Below, in pieces: positions 27,380-36,534 of a stretch of 64,000 bases of DNA (position 1 is its first letter; the number at the start of each line of letters is the position of its first letter). The notes beneath the pieces were generated by a model, which had not been told where the DNA came from, did no database searches, and was given only the letters and a program-made list of their open reading frames with translations. The translations under genes and the position numbers were made by a program. Source of the stretch: Dyadobacter luticola. Its GTDB lineage: Bacteria > Bacteroidota > Bacteroidia > Cytophagales > Spirosomataceae. The stretch lies in contig NZ_VCEJ01000004.1 in assembly GCF_005860805.1 (NCBI RefSeq), forward strand, positions 62,001-126,000, read 5' to 3'.

Positions 27380-28777
27380 CTACATTAATCCCTCAAAAAT
27401 CCCGGGTGCAAGTCCGAAAAGGATTGTTAGAAAAGTTGCAAGTAACAACACAACCTGGTAAAATGGCGCGACGCGGATTTTGATCATATCGCCTTCTTTC
27501 AAGTAAGAAGAAATGATGACGCGGAAATAATAATAGATACCTACGGTTGACATCAAAACGGCGATAACCGTAATCCAGATAATGCCCCTCTCTGCCGCGC
27601 TGGTGAAGATGTAGAATTTACCCCAGAAACCTGCCGTCAGCGGGATACCGGCCAGTGAGAGCATGGATACTGCCAGCACGAATGCCAGAACTGGATTTTG
27701 TTTAGCGAGTCCGTTGAATGCTTCGTAACGTTCGTTGGGTTGGCCTTCGATGGTTTTTTCTTTTGATACCAACATTAACACCCCAAAAGCAGCGATCGTT
27801 GATAGCGAGTAAGCCAGGGAATAGAAAATAATGGCGTTTTGTGAAGGTTTTGTGAGAGAAGTCAGCGCGATCAGCAGGTAGCCTGCATGCGAAATACCCG
27901 AGTAAGCCAGCATTCTTTTGAAACTATTCTGACTGGTCGCGCCGATATTTCCAACGAGTAATGTTAATACGGCGATCAGTGCGATCACGATCCACCAGAA
28001 GCTGTAAATACCGGTGAAGGAGTGACTTAATAAGCGATACAATGCTGCAAACCCTGCGGTTTTTACAATGGTCGACATGAAAGTCGTAAAAATGGTAGGA
28101 GCACCTTCGTACACATCAGGTGTCCAAAAGTGAAATGGTGCGGCGGAAACTTTGAACAACATTCCGATCAATAGCAGTAGTAAACCTGCGTAAAGTAAGT
28201 AGGAGGGCGTTCCGGCAGGAACATTTGAAGCAAATCCCTGAATGTGCGTCAGGTTGAATGAACCTGTTGCGCCGTAAAGTAATGTCATTCCGAACAGCAT
28301 AAAGCCAGTCGCGAATGCACCCATTAAAAAGTATTTCAAAGCAGCTTCATTGGACCGCAGATTACGTTTGTTGCTTCCTGTAAGCACGTACATGGCAACC
28401 GAAAGGATTTCAACACCGATAAAGAGCATGATCAAATGCTCGAACCCGATCATCATGATCGCGCCGACGAGAGAAAATAGCATTAACCCATAATATTCAG
28501 CTGGCTCAGAATCCGCATTGTCCTGAAAACCACCGGAGATAGCTACTATCATAAAAGCCGAAAGCAGCACGATCGCGCTGAATGAAAGCGTCACATTATC
28601 GACCCGGAACATATCGTAGAAATAGAGCAGCGGGCCCTGGTTCCACTCGATAAAATTGCTCGCCAGCGCGATGACAAGGAAAAGAAGCGTTGCTGGCAAT
28701 AAAATGTTTTTTGATTTCGAAAAACCCAAAAACAGGGTTACGACTCCAAAAAACGATAATAATATTATGGGATACAT
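27380..28777 (-). CDS. nuoN: NADH-quinone oxidoreductase subunit N
   Basis: 465-residue, about 14-helix antiporter-like proton-channel subunit of respiratory complex I in the inner membrane. Conserved segments: an MMIGFEHLIMLFIGVEILSVAMYVL-type helix with its key glutamate, KYFLMGAFATGFMLFG, FKVSAAPFHFWTPDVYEGAP and the RMLAYSGISHAGY discontinuous-helix motif. Six bp after nuoM. Last gene of the unit, followed by a terminator. Confidence 0.95.
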   Translation of the reverse strand: MYPIILLSFFGVVTLFLGFSKSKNILLPATLLFLVIALASNFIEWNQGPLLYFYDMFRVDNVTLSFSAIVLLSAFMIVAISGGFQDNADSEPAEYYGLMLFSLVGAIMMIGFEHLIMLFIGVEILSVAMYVLTGSNKRNLRSNEAALKYFLMGAFATGFMLFGMTLLYGATGSFNLTHIQGFASNVPAGTPSYLLYAGLLLLLIGMLFKVSAAPFHFWTPDVYEGAPTIFTTFMSTIVKTAGFAALYRLLSHSFTGIYSFWWIVIALIAVLTLLVGNIGATSQNSFKRMLAYSGISHAGYLLIALTSLTKPSQNAIIFYSLAYSLSTIAAFGVLMLVSKEKTIEGQPNERYEAFNGLAKQNPVLAFVLAVSMLSLAGIPLTAGFWGKFYIFTSAAERGIIWITVIAVLMSTVGIYYYFRVIISSYLKEGDMIKIRVAPFYQVVLLLATFLTILFGLAPGIFEGLM

Positions 28778-28783
28778 ATCTAC

Positions 28784-30232
28784 TTAGTTATTTACCAGTT
28801 GCAGAAGTTGACTTACAGCAGGTTCGGTTATTTTCAAAAATGTGTTGGGATATATACCTATCCAAAAAACCATGATCACGAGTGGCAGCAATACGGCACG
28901 TTCGCTGGCAGTAAGGTCCTGAAAACCTTCTACCCACTTGGATCTTGGCCCGAACATGGATTTCTGGAATAACCGGAGCATATAAACCGACCCGAGAATG
29001 ATCGTCAAACCGGCGATCGCACCCAGCCAGCCGTCGTATTGGAAAACGCTGGATAGCAGCAGGAATTCACCTACAAAACCGTTGGTCAGCGGAAGTGCCA
29101 CGCTTCCCAGCAGCAGCACCATAAAGTATACACTCAAATGCGGCGTGCTTTGCGTAATACCGCCCAGCTGATCCAGATAGCGGGTTTTGGTGCGGGAATA
29201 AATAATGTCAACGATGAAGAAAAGACCGATTACATTGATACCGTGCGCCAGCATTTGAATTAAGGCGCCCTGCAAACCATTTACCGACGAAGAAAAAACA
29301 CCCGCCGCCATCAGACCCACGTGCGCAAATGAAGAGTAAGCGATCAAACGCTTCATATCGCTCTGCTGAATGGCAATAATGGATCCATAAATGATACCGA
29401 TCACGGAAAGGATCATGGCCAGCAGTCCCCAGTTCGCCATTCCCTCGGGTACGATTGGTAGCAGGAACCGGATTAAACCATAAACCCCCATTTTTAACAT
29501 AATACCAGACAAAAGCATGGTTGCCTGTGTGGGTGATTCGGTGTAAGTGTCTGGCTGCCAGGTATGGAACGGGAATAATGGCATTTTAATCGCGAAGGCG
29601 ATAAAGAATGCCCAGAAGATAAATCCTTGCTGGAACGGGCTCAGCTGTAATTGGTAGAATGCGGATATTTCGGATGAATGTGCGCCGGGAGTTTGATAGT
29701 ACAGATAAACCAGCGCCACCAGCATAAACAAGCTACCAAAAATGGTGTAGATGAAGAATTTAAGCGTCACTTTCGCCCGGTTTTCCCCGCCCCAGACTGC
29801 TGCCAGGAAGTATACCGGGATTAATGCAGCTTCAAAAAACAGGTAGAATAAAAATGCATCTGTTGCTGTGAAAACGCCGATTAACGCGGCTTCCATGAAA
29901 AGGATCAGCGAGTAGAAAGAAGCGGTGCTTTTGTATTCGTGCTTGAATGCGGAAAGGATGATCAGCGGAGTAAGGAAGGTGGTCAATAAAACGAGCACCA
30001 GGCTGATACCATCGATGCCGGCAGCGAAAGAAATGCTCCCGGAAGCTGCCCAGGCGTATTTGAAACCAAACTGACTGCCTGCCGCCGGATCGAATTGAAG
30101 CCAGGTAAAAACTGCAACGCCCAACGAGGCCAGGCCGCCGATTAAAGCTACCTGTTTGGCTAGCCGCTCACCGGATAAAAGGGTGATGATGCCTGCCGCG
30201 ATGGGTAAAAGTATTAAAAGAAGAGTAAGCAT
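28784..30232 (-). CDS. nuoM: NADH-quinone oxidoreductase subunit M
   Basis: 482-residue complex I proton-pumping subunit with about 14 helices. Motifs: FYLFFEAALIPVYFL (channel Glu), AFAIKMPLFPFHTWQPDTYTESP (key Lys), MKRLIAYSSFAHVG. Start ATG at 30232. It lies 54 bp after nuoL and 6 bp before nuoN, so nuoM and nuoN are tightly coupled. Confidence 0.95.
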   Translation of the reverse strand: MLTLLLILLPIAAGIITLLSGERLAKQVALIGGLASLGVAVFTWLQFDPAAGSQFGFKYAWAASGSISFAAGIDGISLVLVLLTTFLTPLIILSAFKHEYKSTASFYSLILFMEAALIGVFTATDAFLFYLFFEAALIPVYFLAAVWGGENRAKVTLKFFIYTIFGSLFMLVALVYLYYQTPGAHSSEISAFYQLQLSPFQQGFIFWAFFIAFAIKMPLFPFHTWQPDTYTESPTQATMLLSGIMLKMGVYGLIRFLLPIVPEGMANWGLLAMILSVIGIIYGSIIAIQQSDMKRLIAYSSFAHVGLMAAGVFSSSVNGLQGALIQMLAHGINVIGLFFIVDIIYSRTKTRYLDQLGGITQSTPHLSVYFMVLLLGSVALPLTNGFVGEFLLLSSVFQYDGWLGAIAGLTIILGSVYMLRLFQKSMFGPRSKWVEGFQDLTASERAVLLPLVIMVFWIGIYPNTFLKITEPAVSQLLQLVNN

Positions 30233-30286
30233 ATTGTCAAGTCAACGGTCAGCAATAGATGGTGAACGGATTTATGTTAAGACGGA

Positions 30287-32203
30287 TCAAAGTAAAAGTT
30301 TCCAGAACAATATGGCCACAATGCCCAGAACCATGGCAAAAACGTAATCGCCGGTAGATCCGGATTGTGTTTTCTTCAACTGGCCGGCCAGGAAGCTTGT
30401 CAGTTTTACAAAAGCATTGACGATCAGGTCGATGAAAAACTCGCCGAAACTATAAAGCACATTGGATAACGTCTTGATTGGTTTTACAAAAACCGCATCG
30501 TAAAGCTCATCCACATAGTATTTGTTGTAAACTGCTTTTTGCAAGGCAGATTTTTCAACGGTGTCTGCCTCTGGCACAGCGGCTTTCTGAACATACATGA
30601 CATAAGCAATCACAGCTGAAACCAGCGCAACCGCCACCGAAATGCCCATTAACAGATATTCTTCTGAATGTGAAAGAATGGTTGGCTCAAATGCTTCCGG
30701 ATTCACCTGGCGGGCCGCATCGTAAAGCGGGCTCATGAATTCTGCCAGGTAGTGTGTACCGTGCAATGCTTCCGGTACTCCGATAAATCCGCCCACAGCT
30801 GAGAGTACAGCCAAAATAACCAGCGGAATGGTCATCGAAGCAGGCGATTCATGCAAATGATGCTCCTGCTCGTGGGTACCGCGGAATGTTCCAAAGAATG
30901 TCAGGAACAGCAGGCGGAACATATAGAAGGAGGTCATCAGCGAGCCCAGCACACCGATCACCCAAAGGATTTTGTTATGCTCGAAAACATGCGCCAGGAT
31001 TTCATCTTTGGAGAAAAACCCTGCAAATGGTGGGATACCCGAAATCGCAATCGTAGCAATCAGGAATGTCAGGAAGGTAATCGGTAATTTTTTTCTTAAA
31101 CCACCCATCGAGCGGATATCCTGTTCGTCGGACATTGCGTGGATTACGCTACCTGCGCCCAAGAAAAGTAGTGCTTTAAAGAATGCGTGGGTAATGACGT
31201 GGAACATGGAAGCCGAATAAGCCATCGCACCAAGCCCCATGAACATATAACCGAGCTGACTTACCGTAGAATAGGCCAGTACTTTTTTAATGTCATTTTG
31301 TAAAAGACCAATAGAAGCTGCGAACAATGCAGTCGCCGCACCGATAATGCCGACAATTTCTAATGTGGATGGCGCCAGTGAGTACAGGACGTTAGATCGG
31401 ATCACCATGTAAATCCCTGCGGTAACCATCGTAGCGGCGTGGATCAGAGCTGAAACCGGAGTCGGGCCGGCCATCGCGTCGGGTAGCCAGGTGTATAATG
31501 GAATCTGTGCAGACTTACCCATCGCCCCGATGAATAGGAACAATGTGATGGTCACAATCACCGGGTCACCGACCTGGAAACCAGTGGCTTTGCTGAAAAC
31601 ATCCGCATATTCAACTGAACCGAAAGTAGCGATGATGGTGAAGATCCCCAACAAAAAGCCAAGGTCACCTACGCGGTTCATAATGAATGCTTTACGCGCA
31701 GCATTATTGTAGTTTGTGTTTTTATTCCAAAACCCGATCAGCAGGTAAGAGCAAAGTCCAACACCTTCCCAGCCGATAAACATGATCACGTAATTCGACC
31801 CCAAAACAAGCAGGAGCATGAAAAACAAAAAGAGGTTCAGATAAGCGAAAAACTTTCCAAACCCTGCGTCGTGATGCATGTAGCCGATCGAGTAAATGTG
31901 GATCAGCGAACCCACTCCCGTGATGATCATCAGCATTAAAAGCGAAAGCTGATCAATTTGAAATGAAAAAGGAATTTTGAGTTCTCCAACAGTGATCCAG
32001 TCAAAAAGCGGCACGATAAATGGCTGACTGCCACCGGCGAGAAACGCATTGAAGGTCATGATGGAGAGCACGAAACTTGCCACGACGGCCAATGTTCCGA
32101 TGATTCCTACGGCCCCTTTCGGAAGATTAGGAAATCCGAGCCCGTTGATGAGGAAACCAAGTAATGGTAACAGCGGGATCAGGATGAGTAATGTTTCAGA
32201 CAT
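30287..32203 (-). CDS. nuoL: NADH-quinone oxidoreductase subunit L
   Basis: 638-residue complex I subunit, the largest antiporter-like member. Motifs: MFIGWEGVGLCSYLLIGFW, FIGAMGKSAQIPLYTWLPDAMAGPTPVSALIHAATMV (residues about 220-260), KKVLAYSTVSQLGYMF. The C-terminal part carries the long lateral helix (about 540-610) and a last transmembrane segment (DYVFAMVLGIVAILFW). 50 bp after nuoK. Confidence 0.96.
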   Translation of the reverse strand: MSETLLILIPLLPLLGFLINGLGFPNLPKGAVGIIGTLAVVASFVLSIMTFNAFLAGGSQPFIVPLFDWITVGELKIPFSFQIDQLSLLMLMIITGVGSLIHIYSIGYMHHDAGFGKFFAYLNLFLFFMLLLVLGSNYVIMFIGWEGVGLCSYLLIGFWNKNTNYNNAARKAFIMNRVGDLGFLLGIFTIIATFGSVEYADVFSKATGFQVGDPVIVTITLFLFIGAMGKSAQIPLYTWLPDAMAGPTPVSALIHAATMVTAGIYMVIRSNVLYSLAPSTLEIVGIIGAATALFAASIGLLQNDIKKVLAYSTVSQLGYMFMGLGAMAYSASMFHVITHAFFKALLFLGAGSVIHAMSDEQDIRSMGGLRKKLPITFLTFLIATIAISGIPPFAGFFSKDEILAHVFEHNKILWVIGVLGSLMTSFYMFRLLFLTFFGTFRGTHEQEHHLHESPASMTIPLVILAVLSAVGGFIGVPEALHGTHYLAEFMSPLYDAARQVNPEAFEPTILSHSEEYLLMGISVAVALVSAVIAYVMYVQKAAVPEADTVEKSALQKAVYNKYYVDELYDAVFVKPIKTLSNVLYSFGEFFIDLIVNAFVKLTSFLAGQLKKTQSGSTGDYVFAMVLGIVAILFWKLLL

Positions 32204-32253
32204 GTATTTTAAACTTTAATCTCTAATTATATACAGGCTGTGTGTAAGCAGGA

Positions 32254-32607
32254 TTACCATTTCAGCTTGTTGAGGAAACCGATATCAGTGTTCCTCGTAT
32301 TTCTGTAAATCATTACGATAATCGCCAGACCGACAGCTACTTCCGCCGCTGCTACTGCCATGATAAAAAACACAAAGACCTGGCCGGAAGGGTCAGATCG
32401 GTATGATGAAAACGCGATGAGCAGCAAGTTCGCAGCATTCAGCATTAATTCGACGGACATAAAAATGATGATCGCATTTCTGCGCGTCAGTACGCCAATG
32501 ATGCCGATTACAAAAAGTAAGGTGCTGAGGATTAGGTAAGCCTGAAGGGGGATGTTTTGAATAACCGCCGGTATGTGAACCTCTGGTAAATTAGGGTTTG
32601 GAATCAT
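32254..32607 (-). CDS. nuoK: NADH-quinone oxidoreductase subunit K
   Basis: 117-residue complex I subunit with three helices. Conserved glutamates in the transmembrane helices are visible in [16 protein letters not shown] and [13 protein letters not shown]. It is slightly longer than the usual 100-110 residues because of an N-terminal extension ([13 protein letters not shown]). It is the first gene of the unit: a strong promoter precedes it and nuoJ, its usual upstream neighbour, is replaced by an exonuclease gene. Confidence 0.95.
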   Translation of the reverse strand: MIPNPNLPEVHIPAVIQNIPLQAYLILSTLLFVIGIIGVLTRRNAIIIFMSVELMLNAANLLLIAFSSYRSDPSGQVFVFFIMAVAAAEVAVGLAIIVMIYRNTRNTDIGFLNKLKW

Positions 32608-32644
32608 AGCAGGTTTACCTTATTGGATATTCGGTTAAAATAGT

Positions 32645-32691
32645 CAAAAATAGATTTCCGGCAAAAATAGACATAAATACCACTTACTCAA
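32645..32691 (-). promoter_or_regulatory. promoter(s) of nuoKLMN
   Basis: On the minus strand TTG (32689-32691), 19 bp, TATTTTTG (32662-32669) matches the Bacteroidota consensus fully. A second identical TATTTTTG lies 17 bp further on (32645-32652). This gives a leader of about 40-50 nt and shows nuoK begins its own transcript. Confidence 0.6.
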
Positions 32692-32711
32692 ACCAGTCTA
32701 AAAGGATTATG

Positions 32712-33521
32712 TCAGCGTTGGGTCAGTGCCCTCAGTTTAATTTCGGTCAACTTTCTTTTGGTATCCAGCGGAAATTCCCCTTTCATCATCCAGTCAAAAA
32801 AGGACGGCTCGTTTTTCAGGATATCCATCACGCGTTTTCCGTTGTGTTTTCCGAAATTGAAAACCTCTTCTCCTTTATCATTATAAACCATTCTGCCTGC
32901 AAAATCAATGATGCGCGAGGCGGTCAACTCGTGCAGTGCGGCAATGTCATTTTTAATCGGCTCGGTTACTTTTCCGTGTGCATCGGTCAATGTAACGCCT
33001 TCATACCGGGCAATTTGTCCCTGTAAAACTTCAAAAGTAGCGAGTGTATCAGCTTCGGCGCTGTGTGCATTGGTGAGGGTTTTGCCGCAGTAAAATTTGT
33101 AGGCGGCAGCCAGGTTGCGCGGCTCCATCATGTGGAAAATCCGCTGAGTATCCACCATCCGGCGGTTTTTGACATCAAACTCCACGCCGACCCGAAGAAA
33201 TTCTTCAACGAGCATCGGAATGTCAAAACGGTTGCTGTTGAAACCTGCCAGATCGCATCCGTCGAGGAAGGATGCCAGGTTGCGGGCGATGCCTTTGAAT
33301 GTAGGTGCGTCTTTGACGTCGTCGTCGTAAATACCGTGGATGAGGCTGCTTTCCAGCGGGATAGGCATTTCCGGATTGATTTTCCGGGTACGAATTTCGG
33401 TCTCTCCATTCGTCAAAGCCTTCACTACCGAAATTTCCACAATCCGGTCCCTTACGATATTGACTCCGGTTGTTTCGAGATCAAAAAAAGCGATGGGCTT
33501 TTTGAGACGCAGGGTATGCAT
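32712..33521 (-). CDS. DEDDh 3'-5' exonuclease with DUF3820-like tail
   Basis: 269-residue DnaQ-type exonuclease. Exo I FFDLETTGVN (Asp14, Glu16), Exo II FNSNRFDIPML, Exo III HSAEADTLATFEVL (His-x4-Asp). The C-terminal 70 residues (NFGKHNGKRVMDIL...FFDWMMKGEFPLDTK) match the short DUF3820-like module often found after DnaQ-like exonucleases. It is not fused to a GIY-YIG or polymerase. Likely DNA proofreading, repair or RNA trimming; which is not decidable. Monocistronic between nuoK and the accessory islet. Confidence 0.9.
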   Translation of the reverse strand: MHTLRLKKPIAFFDLETTGVNIVRDRIVEISVVKALTNGETEIRTRKINPEMPIPLESSLIHGIYDDDVKDAPTFKGIARNLASFLDGCDLAGFNSNRFDIPMLVEEFLRVGVEFDVKNRRMVDTQRIFHMMEPRNLAAAYKFYCGKTLTNAHSAEADTLATFEVLQGQIARYEGVTLTDAHGKVTEPIKNDIAALHELTASRIIDFAGRMVYNDKGEEVFNFGKHNGKRVMDILKNEPSFFDWMMKGEFPLDTKRKLTEIKLRALTQR

Positions 33522-33550
33522 AAGGCTACTCTAATTTGATTTTCGCGCCG

Positions 33551-33581
33551 CGAAGTTACGCCGAAACGCCAGATAGCACAA
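33551..33581 (-). promoter_or_regulatory. promoter of the DEDDh exonuclease gene
   Basis: TTG (33579-33581), 20 bp, TAACTTCG (33551-33558) on the minus strand; one mismatch from TAnnTTTG. The start codon is 29 bp downstream. Confidence 0.5.
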
Positions 33582-33652
33582 GAATAGAAGTAGTTTATAC
33601 AGATTATAAAAAGGTTAAAAGGGCTGTGGGGTCGGAAAGGGTTTTCGGGCCT

Positions 33653-33746
33653 TTGTCATTTGTAGTTATTTATTGTCAGGTGTTGTCATTTATTGTTGGG
33701 CTTGCCGATGGATAAATGATTTTGGCCGGAGGGTAAACGATTTTGG
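33653..33746. repeat. short degenerate repeats upstream of the RNA-ligase islet
   Basis: TTGTCATTT occurs at 33653 and 33683, ATTTATTGT at 33668 and 33688, and TAAAyGATTTTGG at 33713 and 33734. They are spaced 20-30 bp and fill an otherwise gene-free stretch (33582-33822). This may be the worn edge of a transferred element or a binding array. No inverted repeat pair with transposase is present. Confidence 0.45.
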
Positions 33747-33822
33747 GAAGCTTGGGTGTGTGGGGTAGGTTTCTGAGCCAAGTCTTGAAGTGACTTGGTG
33801 TACAGTAAGCTTACTAGACTTT

Positions 33823-34392
33823 ATGGAAAAGATTAAAACGATTTTCGAGCGAAATTGGGAGGGAAACAGAAAAGTTATCGACAAGTTGGCTGTCACAGAC
33901 TTTGATTTTTCAAATGCTGTGGCCACAGAAAAGGTGGATGGGACTAATGTTCGGATTACGGTGCGGAATCACATACTTGTCAGGTTAGAGAAAAGAAGAA
34001 ATCCTACTAAAAGTGAAAAAGAAAAAGGGATTATTGAACCCTGGTACACCGATGCCAACCCAGCCGACAATGCTGACAAGTATATTTTTGAGGCTGCAAG
34101 TCACACCGATTTATCGGATGTCCCTGACGGAGAGTGGAATGCAGAGGCTTTTGGAGAAAAAATACAGGGTAATCCGCTAAACATTAAGGGCCATTTCCTT
34201 TTCATCTTCTCACTAAAATCTTGGCGAGAAAAAATAACATTTGATAATGTGCCTATTGAATTTAACGAATTAAAGAAATGGCTTAAAGAGCAAAAAAGTT
34301 TGATTGGTTCTGATTGCGGTATAGAGGGCATTGTGTGGCATAATGAGGCGACTAGTGAGATGTGTAAAATTAAGGTTAAGGATTTTGAATAG
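33823..34392 (+). CDS. RNA-ligase-like nucleotidyltransferase (minimal adenylation domain)
   Basis: 189-residue protein with the motifs of covalent nucleotidyltransferases in order: motif I EKVDGTN with Lys37, a conserved Arg54, motif III-like NAEAFGEKIQGNP with Glu108, motif IV EGIVW with Glu168, and motif V KIKVK at 182-186. This is the RNA ligase/DNA ligase superfamily; the GE-x-IQGNP form is nearest to RNA ligases. There is no OB-fold or other C-terminal domain, so it is a bare adenylation domain. The start at 33823 (MEKIKT) is chosen over 33790 because the added residues are unlike the family. The gene is AT-rich (18 G/C in 34201-34260), suggesting transfer. Role in RNA repair is inferred. 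Confidence 0.8.
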   Translation: MEKIKTIFERNWEGNRKVIDKLAVTDFDFSNAVATEKVDGTNVRITVRNHILVRLEKRRNPTKSEKEKGIIEPWYTDANPADNADKYIFEAASHTDLSDVPDGEWNAEAFGEKIQGNPLNIKGHFLFIFSLKSWREKITFDNVPIEFNELKKWLKEQKSLIGSDCGIEGIVWHNEATSEMCKIKVKDFE

Positions 34393-34432
34393 TCGAAAGC
34401 GGTCTCCTTATGGTTGAAGCAAAATTTGAGTC

Positions 34433-34909
34433 ATGTTAATCCACAATAAAGTTTCAAGAGATCATTTTGAATGTTGGCTAATCGAGATGGATGACGCTCT
34501 GGACTCTTTCATTGCATCATTCCCTGAGAGTATTAGGCAAGGACTTAACTTCTCGGTAGAATCTCTTGATAGTCTTGAAGAATGGTTGTTAAATCGATAT
34601 GATAATCTGTCAGAAACCAAGGTCAAAGAGGAAGCGATGATTATTGACGGTTTGGCGAGATATGTTGGCGAAACTTTTCGAAAAGCTTTGGGAGGAAAAT
34701 GGACGATAGAGTTAGATAATCCAGTTTATGCCTATTATCGAATCCCCACACTAGCTGGTCTAGGAGGGAGGAATTTGGTCGCTTGCCCGGCAGCATTAGT
34801 AACGACAGCCGTCGATCGCAGGAGAGGGGATTTTTGGCGTACAGTTCTTACAAATTACAAAAACAGGCTAGACATAATTAGCGGACGTTCAGCCCAACAG
34901 AATATCTAG
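34433..34909 (+). CDS. hypothetical protein next to the RNA-ligase-like gene
   Basis: 158-residue soluble protein, 40 bp after the ligase on the same strand and similarly AT-rich, so probably co-transcribed. The N-terminal half is acidic and helical (HFECWLIEMDDALDSFIASF). The middle has YVGETFRKALGGKWTIELDN, and a late segment has ACPAALVTTAVDRRRGDFW. No signal peptide, membrane segment or nucleotide motif. I do not recognise the family. Possible roles are a ligase partner, an immunity-like protein or an unrelated passenger. Confidence 0.7.
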   Translation: MLIHNKVSRDHFECWLIEMDDALDSFIASFPESIRQGLNFSVESLDSLEEWLLNRYDNLSETKVKEEAMIIDGLARYVGETFRKALGGKWTIELDNPVYAYYRIPTLAGLGGRNLVACPAALVTTAVDRRRGDFWRTVLTNYKNRLDIISGRSAQQNI

Positions 34910-34929
34910 CCATTAACATAGGTGCGTAG

Positions 34930-36435
34930 TCACTCCATCCACCCATAAGACTTCGTAACCGCCTTCTTCCAGCCATTATAAAACCCTTCCCGCTTCTCTG
35001 CTTCCATATTCGGGTTCCAGGTTTGGGCGATGGCCCATTTTTGTTTGAGTTCTTCGAGGTTTTGCCAGTAGCCTACGGCGAGGCCGGCGGCGTAGGCGGC
35101 ACCAAGCGCTGTGGTTTCGGCTACGGCCGGGCAAACTACCTGCGTGTCAAGAATGTCGGATTGGAATTGCATGAGTAATTGGTTCATGACCATGCCGCCA
35201 TCTACGCGGAGGGAGGCGAGTTCTATTCCTGAGTCTTGTTCCATCGCTTTTACTACGTCCACGGTTTGGTAGGCGGTGGCTTCCAGTACCGCGCGGGCGA
35301 TGTGGCCTTTATTGACGTAGCGGGTCAGGCCGGCGATGATGCCTCTTGCGTCGTTGCGCCAGTAGGGTGCATAAAGTCCGGAGAATGCGGGGACGAAATA
35401 GGCTCCACCATTATCTTCGACAGACCTGGCTAATTCTTCAATGTCCTCGCTTTTTTTAATCAAGCCTAAATTATCACGAACCCACTGCACCAGTGCTCCG
35501 GTGACCGCTACGCTGCCTTCCAGCGCATACTTAACTGGCTCATTGCCAAATTTATAAGAGATTGTTGTGAGCAAACCGTTTTCAGAAGTTTTCAATTCGT
35601 TTCCAGTATTCATCACCAAAAAACAGCCGGTACCATACGTATTTTTGGCCATGCCTGGCTCGAAACAGGTTTGTCCCACCAATGCTGCGTGCTGGTCGCC
35701 GAGGTCGCCGGCTACGGGTACGCCAGGAAGAATTTCGTTATTGACGTGGCCGTATATTTCGCTGCTGCTTTTGATGGCGGGCAGCATTTTTTCGGGAATG
35801 TTGTAGGCCGCGAGCATTTCCCGGTCCCACTGCAATGTGCGGAGGTTCATGAGTTGGGTGCGACTAGCATTGGTTACATCTGTTACGTGAATGCCGCCAT
35901 CGCCATGCGCGCCGCCGGTCAGGTGCCAGATCAGGAATGTGTCGATGTTTCCAAAAATCGCCTCACCTTTTTCAGCATCTTCCCGCAGGCCTTCCACATT
36001 TTCCAGCAGCCATTTTAACTTTAAACTACTGAAATAAGTAGAGACCGGCAACCCGGTAATGTCGCGAAACTGGTTGAGACCGCCTTCTTTTTCATATTTT
36101 GAAACCAGGTCAGAAGTACGCGTATCCTGCCAAACCAATGCATTGTAATAAGGTTTTCCAGTCCGCTTGTTCCAAACCACCGTCGTTTCGCGCTGATTGG
36201 TAATGCCTATTGCCGCAATGTCCGCCGCAGTGGCCGATGCCTTGATCCGCGCTATCGCGATCACTTCCAGCGTATTCTTCCAGATTTCGGTTGGGTCGTG
36301 CTCTACCCAGCCTGGCTTCGGATAAATCTGCTCGTGTTCCTTTTGTCCTACCGAAACAATGTGTCCCTGATGATTGAAAAGTATGCAGCGGGTACTGGTC
36401 GTTCCCTGGTCAATAGCGGCAATGTATTTGGACAT
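34930..36435 (-). CDS. glpK: glycerol kinase
   Basis: 501-residue FGGY kinase: ATP plus glycerol gives glycerol-3-phosphate. Phosphate-1 motif [15 protein letters not shown] at the N-terminus, QRETTVVWN and WQDTRTSD substrate segments, [13 protein letters not shown], and the adenosine motif [18 protein letters not shown] (residues about 420-437). The FGGY-type signature [20 protein letters not shown] segment is present. No glpF or glpD is adjacent. Divergent from pbpC with a shared 63-bp promoter region. Confidence 0.95.
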   Translation of the reverse strand: MSKYIAAIDQGTTSTRCILFNHQGHIVSVGQKEHEQIYPKPGWVEHDPTEIWKNTLEVIAIARIKASATAADIAAIGITNQRETTVVWNKRTGKPYYNALVWQDTRTSDLVSKYEKEGGLNQFRDITGLPVSTYFSSLKLKWLLENVEGLREDAEKGEAIFGNIDTFLIWHLTGGAHGDGGIHVTDVTNASRTQLMNLRTLQWDREMLAAYNIPEKMLPAIKSSSEIYGHVNNEILPGVPVAGDLGDQHAALVGQTCFEPGMAKNTYGTGCFLVMNTGNELKTSENGLLTTISYKFGNEPVKYALEGSVAVTGALVQWVRDNLGLIKKSEDIEELARSVEDNGGAYFVPAFSGLYAPYWRNDARGIIAGLTRYVNKGHIARAVLEATAYQTVDVVKAMEQDSGIELASLRVDGGMVMNQLLMQFQSDILDTQVVCPAVAETTALGAAYAAGLAVGYWQNLEELKQKWAIAQTWNPNMEAEKREGFYNGWKKAVTKSYGWME

Positions 36436-36481
36436 AATAGGATTTTGATTGGCTTTATCTGCAATTAAGACAGTAAGTGGG

Positions 36482-36489
36482 CAAAACTA
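36482..36489 (-). promoter_or_regulatory. predicted -7 box of glpK
   Basis: Minus-strand TAGTTTTG, full match to TAnnTTTG, 46 bp before the glpK ATG. No TTG at the ideal distance. It lies 4 bp from the opposing pbpC box. Confidence 0.45.
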
Positions 36490-36493
36490 ACCA

Positions 36494-36501
36494 TATCTTT
36501 G
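36494..36501 (+). promoter_or_regulatory. predicted -7 box of pbpC
   Basis: TATCTTTG, full match, 33 bp before the ATG at 36535. Because it covers the TTG at 36499, that TTG cannot be the translation start if this box is used. Confidence 0.45.
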
Positions 36502-36534
36502 GCAGTAAAGAAAATCAGACACACCCTCCCGGAA

